Shown here: one piece after another, positions 8,634-16,421 of the stretch | Layout: each line of letters begins with the position of its first letter | Numbering within the stretch: position 1 is the first letter of the stretch | Origin: Paludibacterium sp. B53371 | GTDB taxonomy: Bacteria > Pseudomonadota > Gammaproteobacteria > Burkholderiales > Chromobacteriaceae | Direction of reading: 5' to 3' | NCBI RefSeq assembly: GCF_018802765.1 | Contig: NZ_CP069163.1 | Span: 992,001-1,056,000, forward strand | Length of the DNA: 64,000 nt | Notes under the pieces: generated by a model | The model's input: the letters and a program-made list of their open reading frames with translations, nothing else | What the model was told of the DNA's origin: nothing | Database searches by the model: none | Program-made: the position numbers and the translations under genes

Positions 8634-8719
8634 GTTGTCTGGTTTGCCGCCATGCGTGTCGGTTTGCAGGCGGCATGGTCTGTTCTCTCTGGATAGCATC
8701 AGGCTTTGTCCCTGCCTGG

Positions 8720-9925
8720 ATGGCCCCCATGTCTGAATCTATCTCTGTTCTTTGTCCCGATCGGCCGCCTGTTTCCCGCGTCGTGCTGCCACTGGCCTGC
8801 CTGGTGGTGTTGATGGCGCAGATGGCGACCACCTTGTATCTGCCGTCTCTGCCTGAGGTGATGCATGCCTTGTCGATGACTCAGGCTCAGGCCGAGCTGT
8901 CGATTTCCCTGTTTGTGATCAGTGCTGCGCTGCCCTTGTTGTGGTGGGGGCGTGCGGCGGAGCGCTGGGGGCGGCGGCGGTCCTTGCAAGGGGCCTTGTT
9001 GTTGTTCATGGCCAGCAGTCTCGCGCTGGCGTTCTGCCACGAAGCCTGGCAATTGTTGTTCCTGCGTGGGGTTCAGGGCATGTCGGCAGGCGGTGCCGCG
9101 ATCATCGCCCGTATTCTGGTGCGTGATTTTTGGCAGGGGGATGCTCTGGCCCGCCGTCTGTCCTGTCTGTCGATGGCGTTTATCTGCGCCCTGGGCGGCG
9201 GGCAGTTTGTCGGCGGGTTGATCGCCCGTTTCGGTCGCTGGCCTCAGGGCTTTGTTCTGATGGCGCTGCTCGCTTTGCTGGCTTTCTGCTTCGGGCACTG
9301 GCTGCCGGCGACTCACTCCCGGGGCCACCCAGCGCCGATGTGGCACGGTCTGTGGTGTCTGTTGCGGCGTGCAGGTTATTGGCAGTCTGCAGCAGTAGGT
9401 GGCGTCGGTTATGCAGTGATCGTAACCCTGCAGCAGTGCAGCCCGTTTGTGTTTCGGCAGGATTTTGGTCTGGGTGCCACCGGATTTGGCGCGCTGGGAG
9501 TGTTATTTGCCCTGTGTTATCTGGCGGGATCTGTGCTGGTGCACCGGATGGTTCCGCACTATGGCAGCCTGCATTTGTTGCGGCGTGGCTGCGATGGCCT
9601 CTTGCTGGCCGGTCTGGCGATTTTTGTCTGGATGGCGGTGATGTCGCATGAAGGGCGTCTGGGGCTGGTGGTGTTTGTGCTGCTTTACGGTCTGGCCGTG
9701 TTCGGTCAGGCGGTGGTGTTTCCCAATAGCATGGCCCTGGCGGTGGAGCAGGGGCGCGATCAGGGGGGGATGGCCATGGCATTGTGCGGTTTTGTGCAGC
9801 AAGTGCTGGCCGGCGTGTTTGCTCTGTCAGCGGTGTGGCTGAACCATATCGGTGGCTGGGCCGCAGCCGTGTGTCTGTTGGCCGTGCTGGCCTGGTGGCT
9901 GGCGCGATCTGGCCGGGGGCGCTAA
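8720..9925 (+). CDS. MFS multidrug exporter, Bcr/CflA-like
   Basis: About 401 residues with twelve predicted membrane helices. Features are the first-helix motif [20 protein letters not shown] seen in Bcr/CflA drug:proton antiporters, motif A ([19 protein letters not shown]) after helix 2, and [21 protein letters not shown] in helix 4. The family exports antibiotics and other small molecules across the inner membrane. The start is uncertain: ATG at 8720 and 8729 both lack a clear ribosome-binding site, and an upstream ATG at 8675 is also in frame. The preceding AraC regulator ends 86 bp upstream and is the likely controller. Confidence 0.85.
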   Translation: MAPMSESISVLCPDRPPVSRVVLPLACLVVLMAQMATTLYLPSLPEVMHALSMTQAQAELSISLFVISAALPLLWWGRAAERWGRRRSLQGALLLFMASSLALAFCHEAWQLLFLRGVQGMSAGGAAIIARILVRDFWQGDALARRLSCLSMAFICALGGGQFVGGLIARFGRWPQGFVLMALLALLAFCFGHWLPATHSRGHPAPMWHGLWCLLRRAGYWQSAAVGGVGYAVIVTLQQCSPFVFRQDFGLGATGFGALGVLFALCYLAGSVLVHRMVPHYGSLHLLRRGCDGLLLAGLAIFVWMAVMSHEGRLGLVVFVLLYGLAVFGQAVVFPNSMALAVEQGRDQGGMAMALCGFVQQVLAGVFALSAVWLNHIGGWAAAVCLLAVLAWWLARSGRGR

Positions 9926-9930
9926 GCCAT

Positions 9931-9960
9931 TTGCCGCGTCTTTTGCCGTCGGCGTACAAT
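9931..9960 (+). promoter_or_regulatory. Sigma70-type promoter of gltX
   Basis: TTGCCG at 9931-9936 and TACAAT at 9955-9960 are 18 bases apart, placing the transcript start about 20-25 bases before the gltX ATG. The -10 box runs into a 14-base perfect palindrome, AATAAACGTTTATT, at 9958-9971. Confidence 0.6.
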
Positions 9961-9990
9961 AAACGTTTATTTTTCTTGCTGGACCTGAAG

Positions 9991-11376
9991 ATGATCCGTA
10001 CCCGTTTCGCGCCGAGCCCGACCGGTTTCCTGCATATCGGCGGTGTGCGCACCGCTCTGTTTTCCTGGGCCTATGCCCGCAAGCACCAGGGTGTGTTTGT
10101 GTTGCGTATCGAAGATACCGATCTGGAGCGTTCGACCCCCGAGTCGGTGAAGGCCATCATGGACGGCATGCACTGGGTCGGTCTGGATTATGACGAGGGT
10201 CCGTTTTACCAGACCCAGCGTTTCGATCGTTACAAGGCGGTCATCCGCCAGTTGCTGGATGCGGGTCATGCCTACCTGTGCTATTGCAGCAAGGAAGAGC
10301 TGGAAGCCATGCGTGCCGAGCAGGAGGCCCGTGGCGAGAAGCCGCGCTATGACCGCCGCTGGCGGCCGGAGCCGGGCAAGACCTTGCCGCCGGTGCCGGA
10401 AGGGATCGAGCCGGTGGTGCGTTTCAAGACGCCGCTGGATGGGGTGGTGGCCTGGGACGATGCCGTCAAGGGAAGGATCGAAATCAGCAATCAGGAGCTG
10501 GATGACCTGATCATCGCCCGTCCTGACGGCAGTCCGACCTACAACTTCTGCGTGGTGGTGGATGACTGGGACATGCAGATCACCCATGTGATCCGCGGTG
10601 ACGACCATGTCAACAATACCCCGCGCCAGATCAATATTCTGCAGGCACTCGGCGCGCCGCTGCCGGTGTATGCGCATCTGCCGATGATCCTCAACGAAGA
10701 TGGCCAGAAAATGTCCAAGCGCCGCGATGCGGTCAGCGTGGTCGATTATGCCGACAAGGGGATCTTGCCGCAGGCGCTGCTCAACTATCTGGCGCGCCTG
10801 GGCTGGGGGCACGGCGATGACGAATTCTTCGACATGCCGCAGTTCATCGAGTGGTTCGATCTGGCCGATGTCAGTGCCTCGGCCTCGCGCTTTGATGGCG
10901 ACAAGCTGCTGTGGCTGAACGCCCAGCATATCAAGCAGGCGGATCTGGCCGCCCTGGCCGGGCTGGTTGCGCCGCGTCTGGCGGCTGCCGGTATCGACGT
11001 GGCTCAGGGGCCTGCCCTGACCGAGGTGCTGGCCCTGGTGCGCGAGCGTGTGCAGGATCTGAATGCGCTGGCGGCGGAGGCCGACTACTTCTATCGCAAG
11101 CGTGAAGCCTCGGCAGAGGATCTGGCCAAGCATCTGTCAGATGAGTCGCGTGCCCGCATGGCGCGGTTTGCCGAGCGGCTGGCGGCACTGCCGCAATGGA
11201 CGGCCGAGGCCATCCATGAGCTGTTCAAGCCGTTCTGTGCCGATGAAGGCATCAAGATGGGCCAGCTCGGCATGCCGCTGCGTGTACTGGTGTGCGGCAC
11301 GGCGCAGACGCCTTCGGTGGATGCGGTGCTGGCCCTGATCGGCAAGGATGAAGTGCTCAAGCGCATGAAGGGCTGA
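9991..11376 (+). CDS. gltX: Glutamyl-tRNA synthetase
   Basis: A 461-residue class I aminoacyl-tRNA synthetase that charges tRNA-Glu in the cytoplasm. The HIGH signature is [11 protein letters not shown] (residues 8-18), the KMSKS loop is [10 protein letters not shown], and [11 protein letters not shown] is the conserved core. The zinc ribbon of E. coli GltX (CxC...CxH) is only half present: CYCSKEE is there but the second pair is replaced by RYDRR, so zinc is probably not bound. The C-terminal anticodon-binding helices extend to the end. Length fits the bacterial discriminating type. Start ATG at 9991 follows GGACCTGAAG. Confidence 0.97.
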   Translation: MIRTRFAPSPTGFLHIGGVRTALFSWAYARKHQGVFVLRIEDTDLERSTPESVKAIMDGMHWVGLDYDEGPFYQTQRFDRYKAVIRQLLDAGHAYLCYCSKEELEAMRAEQEARGEKPRYDRRWRPEPGKTLPPVPEGIEPVVRFKTPLDGVVAWDDAVKGRIEISNQELDDLIIARPDGSPTYNFCVVVDDWDMQITHVIRGDDHVNNTPRQINILQALGAPLPVYAHLPMILNEDGQKMSKRRDAVSVVDYADKGILPQALLNYLARLGWGHGDDEFFDMPQFIEWFDLADVSASASRFDGDKLLWLNAQHIKQADLAALAGLVAPRLAAAGIDVAQGPALTEVLALVRERVQDLNALAAEADYFYRKREASAEDLAKHLSDESRARMARFAERLAALPQWTAEAIHELFKPFCADEGIKMGQLGMPLRVLVCGTAQTPSVDAVLALIGKDEVLKRMKG

Positions 11377-11426
11377 GGCAGTTGGTTTCCGGGGTGAGGC
11401 ATGCCCCGGTCTGATAAGGACGGTGC

Positions 11427-12323
11427 ATGCAAACCCGGGACATCCTTCAGGCCCTGCTGGTGGTATTGCTGTGGGGCTTCAATTTTGTGGTGATCAAGTG
11501 GGGGGTGGCGGATGTGCCGCCTCTGCTGCTGGGTTGCCTGCGGTTTTCCCTGCTCGCGCTGGCGGGCTGTCTGTGGGTGGCGCGTCCGCGCCTTCCCTGG
11601 CGCTGGCTGGCGGCTTACGGCCTGACAGTCGGCTTTGGCCAGTTTGCCTGTCTGTTTTGTGCCATCAAGTTTGGCATGCCGGCCGGTCTGGCCTCGGTGG
11701 TGCTGCAATCCCAGGCGTTTTTTACCATGTTGTTTGCTGCCCTGATGCTGCGCGAGCACTGGCAGCCGGCGCAATTGGCCGGCTTGCTGCTGGCGGCTTC
11801 CGGGCTGGCGCTGATCGGACTGGCGCGTGGCGGCAACATGACGCTGCTCGGGTTTGTCCTGACGCTGATGGCGGCCAGCAGCTGGGCGCTGTCGAATGTG
11901 GTGGTGCGACGCATGGTGCGCCAGGGCCTGCAGGTTGAGCCGCTGGGGCTGGTGGTCTGGTCCGGTCTGATTCCGCCCCTGCCGTTTTTGGCGCTGTCGC
12001 TGTGGCTGGAGGGCGGGGCGCGCGATTGGGCCGCGCTCAGTCATTTTTCCTGGGGCTCGCTGGCCTCGGTGGCCTATCTGGCCTTTGCTGCCTCCATGCT
12101 GGGCTATGGCATCTGGAGCCGTTTGCTGGCGCGCTATCCCGCCAATGCCGTGGCGCCTTTCTCTCTGCTGGTGCCGCTGGTGGCCTTGCTGTGTTCGACC
12201 TGGCTGCTGGGGGAGCACCTGAGCGCCAGCCAGTTACTGGGCAGCGTATTGCTGCTGGCCGGGCTGCTGGTGAATGTTTTTGGCGCCAGAGTGTTGAAAT
12301 CCCTGTTAAAACAAGCAAGTTAA
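11427..12323 (+). CDS. EamA-family (DMT) metabolite exporter
   Basis: A 298-residue inner-membrane protein with ten hydrophobic helices formed by two EamA repeats (residues 5-135 and 145-285). The opening VLLWGFNFVVIKWGVADVPPLLLGCLRF and AIKFGMPAGLASVVLQSQAFFTMLFAALMLRE match the EamA/YdeD subfamily, which exports cysteine and O-acetylserine in E. coli. The substrate here is not known. An AAGGA ribosome-binding site precedes the start. A CCGGGG...CCCCGG hairpin without a T tract lies between gltX and this gene at 11389-11409. Confidence 0.9.
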   Translation: MQTRDILQALLVVLLWGFNFVVIKWGVADVPPLLLGCLRFSLLALAGCLWVARPRLPWRWLAAYGLTVGFGQFACLFCAIKFGMPAGLASVVLQSQAFFTMLFAALMLREHWQPAQLAGLLLAASGLALIGLARGGNMTLLGFVLTLMAASSWALSNVVVRRMVRQGLQVEPLGLVVWSGLIPPLPFLALSLWLEGGARDWAALSHFSWGSLASVAYLAFAASMLGYGIWSRLLARYPANAVAPFSLLVPLVALLCSTWLLGEHLSASQLLGSVLLLAGLLVNVFGARVLKSLLKQAS

Positions 12324-12383
12324 TCAGACTATTCTCAAGTTTTGCTTTAATTGGTCGATGAAGCGGTTGACGTCGACTGGCAA

Positions 12384-12399
12384 TGGTTCATACCATGCC
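12384..12399 (+). promoter_or_regulatory. Possible sigma54 promoter of flgP-flgT
   Basis: TGGTTCATACCATGCC has the GG-N10-GC spacing of a sigma54 promoter (GG at 12385-12386, GC at 12397-12398), ending 24 bases before the flgP start. The -24 element is TGGTTC rather than TGGCAC and the -12 element ATGC rather than TTGC, so the match is partial. FlrC-type activation would fit the gene content. Confidence 0.4.
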
Positions 12400-12422
12400 A
12401 AATATTACAAATGGGGTCTGAA

Positions 12423-13103
12423 ATGAGAAAAGCCTATAAGATTGTCCCGCTGCTGGTGCTGTTGACGGCGTGTGCCCACGCCGACAACCCTCAGGTCGTG
12501 ACCCCGGCAATGCCGGCCTCCGCGGTGATGGCCGAGCCGGCGCCGGCGCCGGTATCGGCTGCGTCGGCCGCGCTGGATGCCCGTACCGGGGTAGGGTTTG
12601 TCGGTGCCGGTATTGAGCCGGAAGCCCCCAAGGTGGTGGTCAAGGAGGTCGATCCCTATCAGCCGATCAAGATTCGTGTTACCGGCCAGGGGACAGTGCC
12701 GGTTTCCAAGTCGCTGACCGCAGCTCAGCGCAAGTTGCTGGGCATTCGTGCCGCCAAGCTGGATGCGTTCCGTGCGATTGCCGAACAGGTGCAGGGGATG
12801 AAGCTGGTCGGTAACAGCTCGGTGGCGAACATGGTGTCGGTCAGCGATAGCTTCCGCACCTATGTGGATGCCTATCTGCGCGGTGTGAACGTGATTTCCA
12901 CCAGCATTCAGGCCGATGGGACCAGCGAGGTCATCGCCGAAATCGTGCTGGACAAGGATTTCTATCTGCAGTTCAAGAGTGCCCTGCAGCAAACTGGCAG
13001 TGTCATGAAGGCTGCGCAGCAGAGCGGCGCGCAAGGGGTGCAGTGTGGTGCAGACAACTGTGCTTCGGCCCGCTATGGCAGCAATTTCTATAACGCCCAA
13101 TAG
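12423..13103 (+). CDS. flgP: FlgP-like outer-membrane lipoprotein (LPP20 family)
   Basis: A 226-residue lipoprotein with lipobox LLTAC and modified C17. After a Pro/Ala-rich linker (residues 25-60) comes an LPP20 domain: YQPIKIRVTGQGTVPVSKSLTAAQRKLLGIRAAKLDAFRAIAEQVQGMKL and AYLRGVNVISTSIQADGTSEVIAEIVL. In Vibrio and Campylobacter FlgP builds an outer-membrane disk around the flagellar motor. The next gene, 7 bases downstream, is FlgT-like, which supports the assignment. A sigma54-like element lies upstream. Other LPP20 lipoproteins are the alternative. Confidence 0.8.
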   Translation: MRKAYKIVPLLVLLTACAHADNPQVVTPAMPASAVMAEPAPAPVSAASAALDARTGVGFVGAGIEPEAPKVVVKEVDPYQPIKIRVTGQGTVPVSKSLTAAQRKLLGIRAAKLDAFRAIAEQVQGMKLVGNSSVANMVSVSDSFRTYVDAYLRGVNVISTSIQADGTSEVIAEIVLDKDFYLQFKSALQQTGSVMKAAQQSGAQGVQCGADNCASARYGSNFYNAQ

Positions 13104-13110
13104 GATGGCC

Positions 13111-14373
13111 ATGCGCCTGCGTCAATCCGTTCATGCCGCCCTCGTGGCGGCTTTGTTTTTGTCCGCTGCCGTGGCCGATCCGATCATTGCCAACGGCAGT
13201 GCCCCGATGGATGCCGGCCTGACGGCGGCGCGGGAAATGGCTATTCAGGATGCCTTGCATCAGGCGGCCCTGTCTCAGGGGGCGCAGGTGAATTCGGCGC
13301 AGTATATGAATTCCGGCGTCGTGAGCGAGTCGTCGAGTCTGTCGGCGGCGCCGATTTCCGGCAAGGTGACGGTATTGCAGGAGCATCAGGCCGATGGCCT
13401 CTATCAGGTGCAGGTGCAGGTTGAGCCGGATCAGCCCGCCGCACGCGGCCGTGCCACAGGGTGTAGCGCACCGGATAGCCGTGCGCTGCGGCGCAGAGTG
13501 GTTGCGGCCTATTTTTATCTTGATCATCCGGCAGATGCCAGTGATCTGGATGCGCTCGGCGTGCGTCTGCCTCATGACCTGGCGCGCCGTCTTGGCCAGC
13601 TGGAGCGGCAGTTTGCCGTGCGCGATGCCGGCAATATCGGGCTGCTGCCCAATCGTTATCTGATGGATCCCGCGCTGGCCGCTTCTGCCGTCCGACGTCT
13701 GGCTGACAGCGAGAATGCCCAGTTTGTGGTGGCCGGCAGAGTGCTCTCTACGGCGGTCACCAAGCGCAGCCCGCGTCTATCCCTGTATGGCTCGACCAAT
13801 AGCAGCCAACAGGGGATGTACTACAACGGCCCCGGGTCGGCGTTGTTCGGTCCCGGGGTGGTTTATCGTTCAGTCGCCCGTGAATTCAAGCTGGAGTTAT
13901 GGGTTTATGACGGACTCACCGGCAGTCTGCTGCGGACGCAGCAGTTTGCGACGACGGCCAGTGGTTATGTCGAACCCAGGAACATGCCGGTATTCGGCTC
14001 GGATGCCTTCTGGGAGACCGACTACGGTGGCGAGGTCAATGACCTGATGGATGCCGTGACGAGGGATGTGGCCGCAACGCTGAGCTGTTTGCCTTTCACG
14101 GCCCGGGTGTTGCGGGTGGACAAGGGGCAGATCTATGTGGACGCCGGCGGTTTGTCGGGTTTGCAGGTCGGCGATCGTATGCTGGTGTATCGCCAGCGGC
14201 TGGCCAATGCCGTGATTGACCCTGCCAGCGGACAGGAGCTGGGTATTCCGGAGTCGTTGCTGGGCGATGTGTCGCTGATCCAGGTTCAACCCAATCTCTC
14301 GGTCGCCGTGGCGCATGGCGGCAAGGCGCCGGTACAGGCGGGGGATCTGCTGCGCTTTATTCCCAAGCGTTAG
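13111..14373 (+). CDS. flgT: FlgT-like flagellar H-ring assembly protein
   Basis: A 420-residue exported protein with a signal peptide (HAALVAALFLSAAVADP). The layout fits the three FlgT domains: an LPP20-like N domain (AREMAIQDALHQAALSQGAQVNSAQYMNSG), a middle domain with a beta-rich lipoprotein-like fold (DSENAQFVVAGRVL, LELWVYDGLTGSLLRTQQF), and a C-terminal domain (RVLRVDKGQIYVDAGGLSGLQVGDRMLVYR). FlgT forms the H ring outside the LP ring in sodium-driven polar motors. The ATG at 13111 is chosen because AGGA lies 5 bases upstream; an ATG at 13105 is also possible. It follows flgP with 7 bp between. Confidence 0.8.
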   Translation: MRLRQSVHAALVAALFLSAAVADPIIANGSAPMDAGLTAAREMAIQDALHQAALSQGAQVNSAQYMNSGVVSESSSLSAAPISGKVTVLQEHQADGLYQVQVQVEPDQPAARGRATGCSAPDSRALRRRVVAAYFYLDHPADASDLDALGVRLPHDLARRLGQLERQFAVRDAGNIGLLPNRYLMDPALAASAVRRLADSENAQFVVAGRVLSTAVTKRSPRLSLYGSTNSSQQGMYYNGPGSALFGPGVVYRSVAREFKLELWVYDGLTGSLLRTQQFATTASGYVEPRNMPVFGSDAFWETDYGGEVNDLMDAVTRDVAATLSCLPFTARVLRVDKGQIYVDAGGLSGLQVGDRMLVYRQRLANAVIDPASGQELGIPESLLGDVSLIQVQPNLSVAVAHGGKAPVQAGDLLRFIPKR

Positions 14374-14374
14374 A

Positions 14375-14404
14375 CCCGCCCGGCCTTGACCGGGCAGGGT
14401 TTAT
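14375..14404 (+). terminator. Terminator of flgP-flgT
   Basis: CCC-GCCCGG at 14375-14383 pairs with CCGGGC-GGG at 14390-14399 with one bulged A, followed by TTTAT. It begins 2 bases after the flgT stop. Confidence 0.65.
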
Positions 14405-14413
14405 GGTCACGTT

Positions 14414-14995
14414 TTACCAGGGGTAGATGTTGGCCTGCACATTGAAACGGTTGACGTCGCTGCCATCCGAGAAATAGACAACGGCATGACGCCCTGAGGC
14501 GGTCTGGCAAAGTACTCTGCCGACGTGAGCACCATTTTGGATCATGCCGTGGGCACTGATCCACCAGATGTTATGCACGATACCGCTATGGCGTTCGCTG
14601 CCTTGTCCAAGGAGCATGCCTTCACAGGTGATGTCTTCTCCGTCGGCTTTCAGATACATATTGCCTTCTATCATGAAATTCAGCATTTGCGGGGCGATGG
14701 CGTTGCTGCCGCTGCCAAACTCGTAAGAACCCATTGCTGCGGCCTTGAAATCATCAGCCACTTGCTGGCTGTTGGTTCTGTCCGCCTTGATGGTGAGCAT
14801 TCCCCAGTGATCGACCTTGATCTTGATGTTGCTGATCCCCCCCCAGGTCTCTCCGCGCGTAATGGCGTGGAAGGTTTCTTCAAAGCCGAAATCCTGAATG
14901 TTGCCCATATCGAAGTAGACATCATTGCTGGATGTCGCGTAGGCGCTCAGCGAGGTCAGGGAGGCGAGGGCCAGGATGGCTGCCTGTTTTTTCAT
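14414..14995 (-). CDS. Secreted protein of unknown function
   Basis: A 193-residue protein I do not recognise. A clear signal peptide (MKKQAAILALASLTSLSAYA) predicts export to the periplasm or beyond. The mature part is polar and beta-rich, with cysteines C124 (ITCEGM) and C163 (VLCQTAS) that could form one disulfide, and aromatic patches such as NIWWISAHG and VQANIYPW. GGAG lies 6 bases upstream of the ATG. Base composition looks less GC-rich than its neighbours, which suggests recent acquisition or relaxed codon use. It stands alone, convergent with flgT. Confidence 0.75.
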   Translation of the reverse strand: MKKQAAILALASLTSLSAYATSSNDVYFDMGNIQDFGFEETFHAITRGETWGGISNIKIKVDHWGMLTIKADRTNSQQVADDFKAAAMGSYEFGSGSNAIAPQMLNFMIEGNMYLKADGEDITCEGMLLGQGSERHSGIVHNIWWISAHGMIQNGAHVGRVLCQTASGRHAVVYFSDGSDVNRFNVQANIYPW

Positions 14996-15295
14996 GGCTT
15001 GCTCCGTAGTTTGAAGTTTTGTCAGTGATCTCTTGTTTTGCTGTCAGTGCAGCTGTGGGTCATGTTCGCGTTGCAGTGGTATTGGCTGACATCGGTGAGA
15101 TCCGAAAGACGGGCGGCAGAATCGGGCTGACTTGATGCAGCGCAAAAGGACAGGGCTGGCCGCCTCATCCGGGCTTGGGCCAGACTGGCGGGGGGTATGA
15201 ATATCAGCAGGGAAAGACGGGGAGCGGGCTCGCAGGGCCCGGAAGGCGTTGGCGCTTGGTCAGGAGGGCGCCCCCCGGGGAGGGGGGCTGCGCGA
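14996..15295. other. 300-bp gap between the unknown secreted-protein gene and pbpG
   Basis: No open frame with coding character is visible. The left part is the leader and promoter region of the reverse-strand secreted-protein gene; no clear -35/-10 pair stands out. The right end holds a strong GC hairpin next to the pbpG stop codon. Nothing else recognisable is present. Confidence 0.6.
15270..15288 (-). terminator. Strong GC hairpin after pbpG
   Basis: GCCCCCC at 15270-15276 and GGGGGGC at 15282-15288 form a perfect 7-bp stem with a 5-base loop, 7 bases past the pbpG stop. No T tract follows on the reverse strand, so it may stabilise the 3' end rather than terminate efficiently. Confidence 0.5.
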
Positions 15296-16189
15296 TTAGC
15301 CGGCAGCCAGCCAGCTTTGCGGGTGGCTTTCCAGCCAGTTTTTGATGGCGCGGGCGTCGTTGACCCGTGACTGTCCGCCACCGGCAGACAGGATGACAAT
15401 GATCAGCGGCTGTGAGCCGACCGTCGCTTCCATCACCATGCAATGGCCGGCTTCGTTGATGTAGCCGGTTTTTTGCAGGGCGATGTCCCAGTTGCCTTCG
15501 CGTACCAGGGCGTTGCTGTTTCTGTATTGCAGCAATCGGTTGGAAACCGAATAGATTTCGTGTTCCGGGGTGGTGGTGAATTCACGAATCAGCGGGTAGT
15601 TCTGTGCCGCCTTGACCATGCGGGCCAGGTCACGTGCGGTGGAGGTATTGCGCATGTCCAGCCCGGTCGGATCATAGAACACCGTGTCGCTCATACCCAG
15701 CTGGCGGGCTTTTTCGTTCATGCGGGCCACGAAGGCGCGAGTCCCGCCGGGCAGGGCGGTGCGGGCCAGCGCGGCGGCGGCACGATTTTCCGACGACATC
15801 AGGGCCAGCAGCAGCATTTCCTTGCGCGGCAGGGTGGTCCCCACCGCCAGGCGGGAGCGGGTGTGCTTGACGCGGTCGATTTCGGCATCACTGACCGAGA
15901 TGCGCTCGTCGAGCGAGACGCCGGAATCCAGCAAGACCATGGCGGTCATCAGCTTGCTGATCGAGGCAATGGGCTGGCGCTGATCCACACGCTTTTCGTA
16001 CAGCGGCTCGCCACTATTGCCATTGAGAACCAGCACCGACTGCGCCGACAGGCGTGGAGCGCTGTAATAAGCCATTTGTTCGGCAACACGGACCGTGCCA
16101 CCTTGATTCAGAGACTGGGCGTTCACGCCCGCGGGCACGACGGCAGCGGCCAGGGCCATTGCCAGCCAGCCAGCGACATTCTTCAACAT
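15296..16189 (-). CDS. pbpG: D-alanyl-D-alanine endopeptidase PBP7-like (PbpG)
   Basis: A 297-residue periplasmic serine peptidase of the S11 family. A signal peptide (WLAMALAAAVVPAGVNAQ) is followed by the three active-site motifs: SISK (nucleophile S76, K79), SEN (S134-N136) and KTG (241-243). The family cuts D-Ala-meso-DAP crosslinks in peptidoglycan. It lacks the long C-terminal membrane-anchor domain of PBP5/6, which favours the PBP7 class. The ATG at 16189 is chosen over a TTG two codons upstream because AAAGG sits 6 bases before it. It is divergent from uvrB across an AT-rich 230-bp gap. Confidence 0.93.
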   Translation of the reverse strand: MLKNVAGWLAMALAAAVVPAGVNAQSLNQGGTVRVAEQMAYYSAPRLSAQSVLVLNGNSGEPLYEKRVDQRQPIASISKLMTAMVLLDSGVSLDERISVSDAEIDRVKHTRSRLAVGTTLPRKEMLLLALMSSENRAAAALARTALPGGTRAFVARMNEKARQLGMSDTVFYDPTGLDMRNTSTARDLARMVKAAQNYPLIREFTTTPEHEIYSVSNRLLQYRNSNALVREGNWDIALQKTGYINEAGHCMVMEATVGSQPLIIVILSAGGGQSRVNDARAIKNWLESHPQSWLAAG

Positions 16190-16358
16190 CAGCAACCTTT
16201 CCGATTCATGGCGGAACCCTTCGGAAATCCCCGCATTTACTGGTTTGCAGGGGTTTCCGAGGAGTGCCGCCGTCAGAGATAAACATTCTGTTTTGTATTT
16301 TAATCAACCAAGGTTTTATTGGGGATATTAATTCACAAAAAATCGGTAAAAATCCCAT

Positions 16359-16390
16359 TTGAAACCGTCGTCAGTCAGTTGCGCTAGAAT
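16359..16390 (+). promoter_or_regulatory. Candidate uvrB promoter
   Basis: TAGAAT at 16385-16390 is a good -10 box about 31 bases before the uvrB ATG. The best -35, TTGAAA at 16359-16364, is 20 bases away, longer than ideal. No CTGT-N8-ACAG LexA box is visible nearby. Confidence 0.4.
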
Positions 16391-16421
16391 GCAGGTTCGA
16401 TCTGTAGCCGAGTCTGTTGCC

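Noticed and set aside
8645..8680. TGCCGCC...GGCGGCA repeat between the AraC gene and the exporter gene as a terminator
   Set aside because: The loop is 17 bases, there is no T tract, and it lies inside what is probably one transcription unit.
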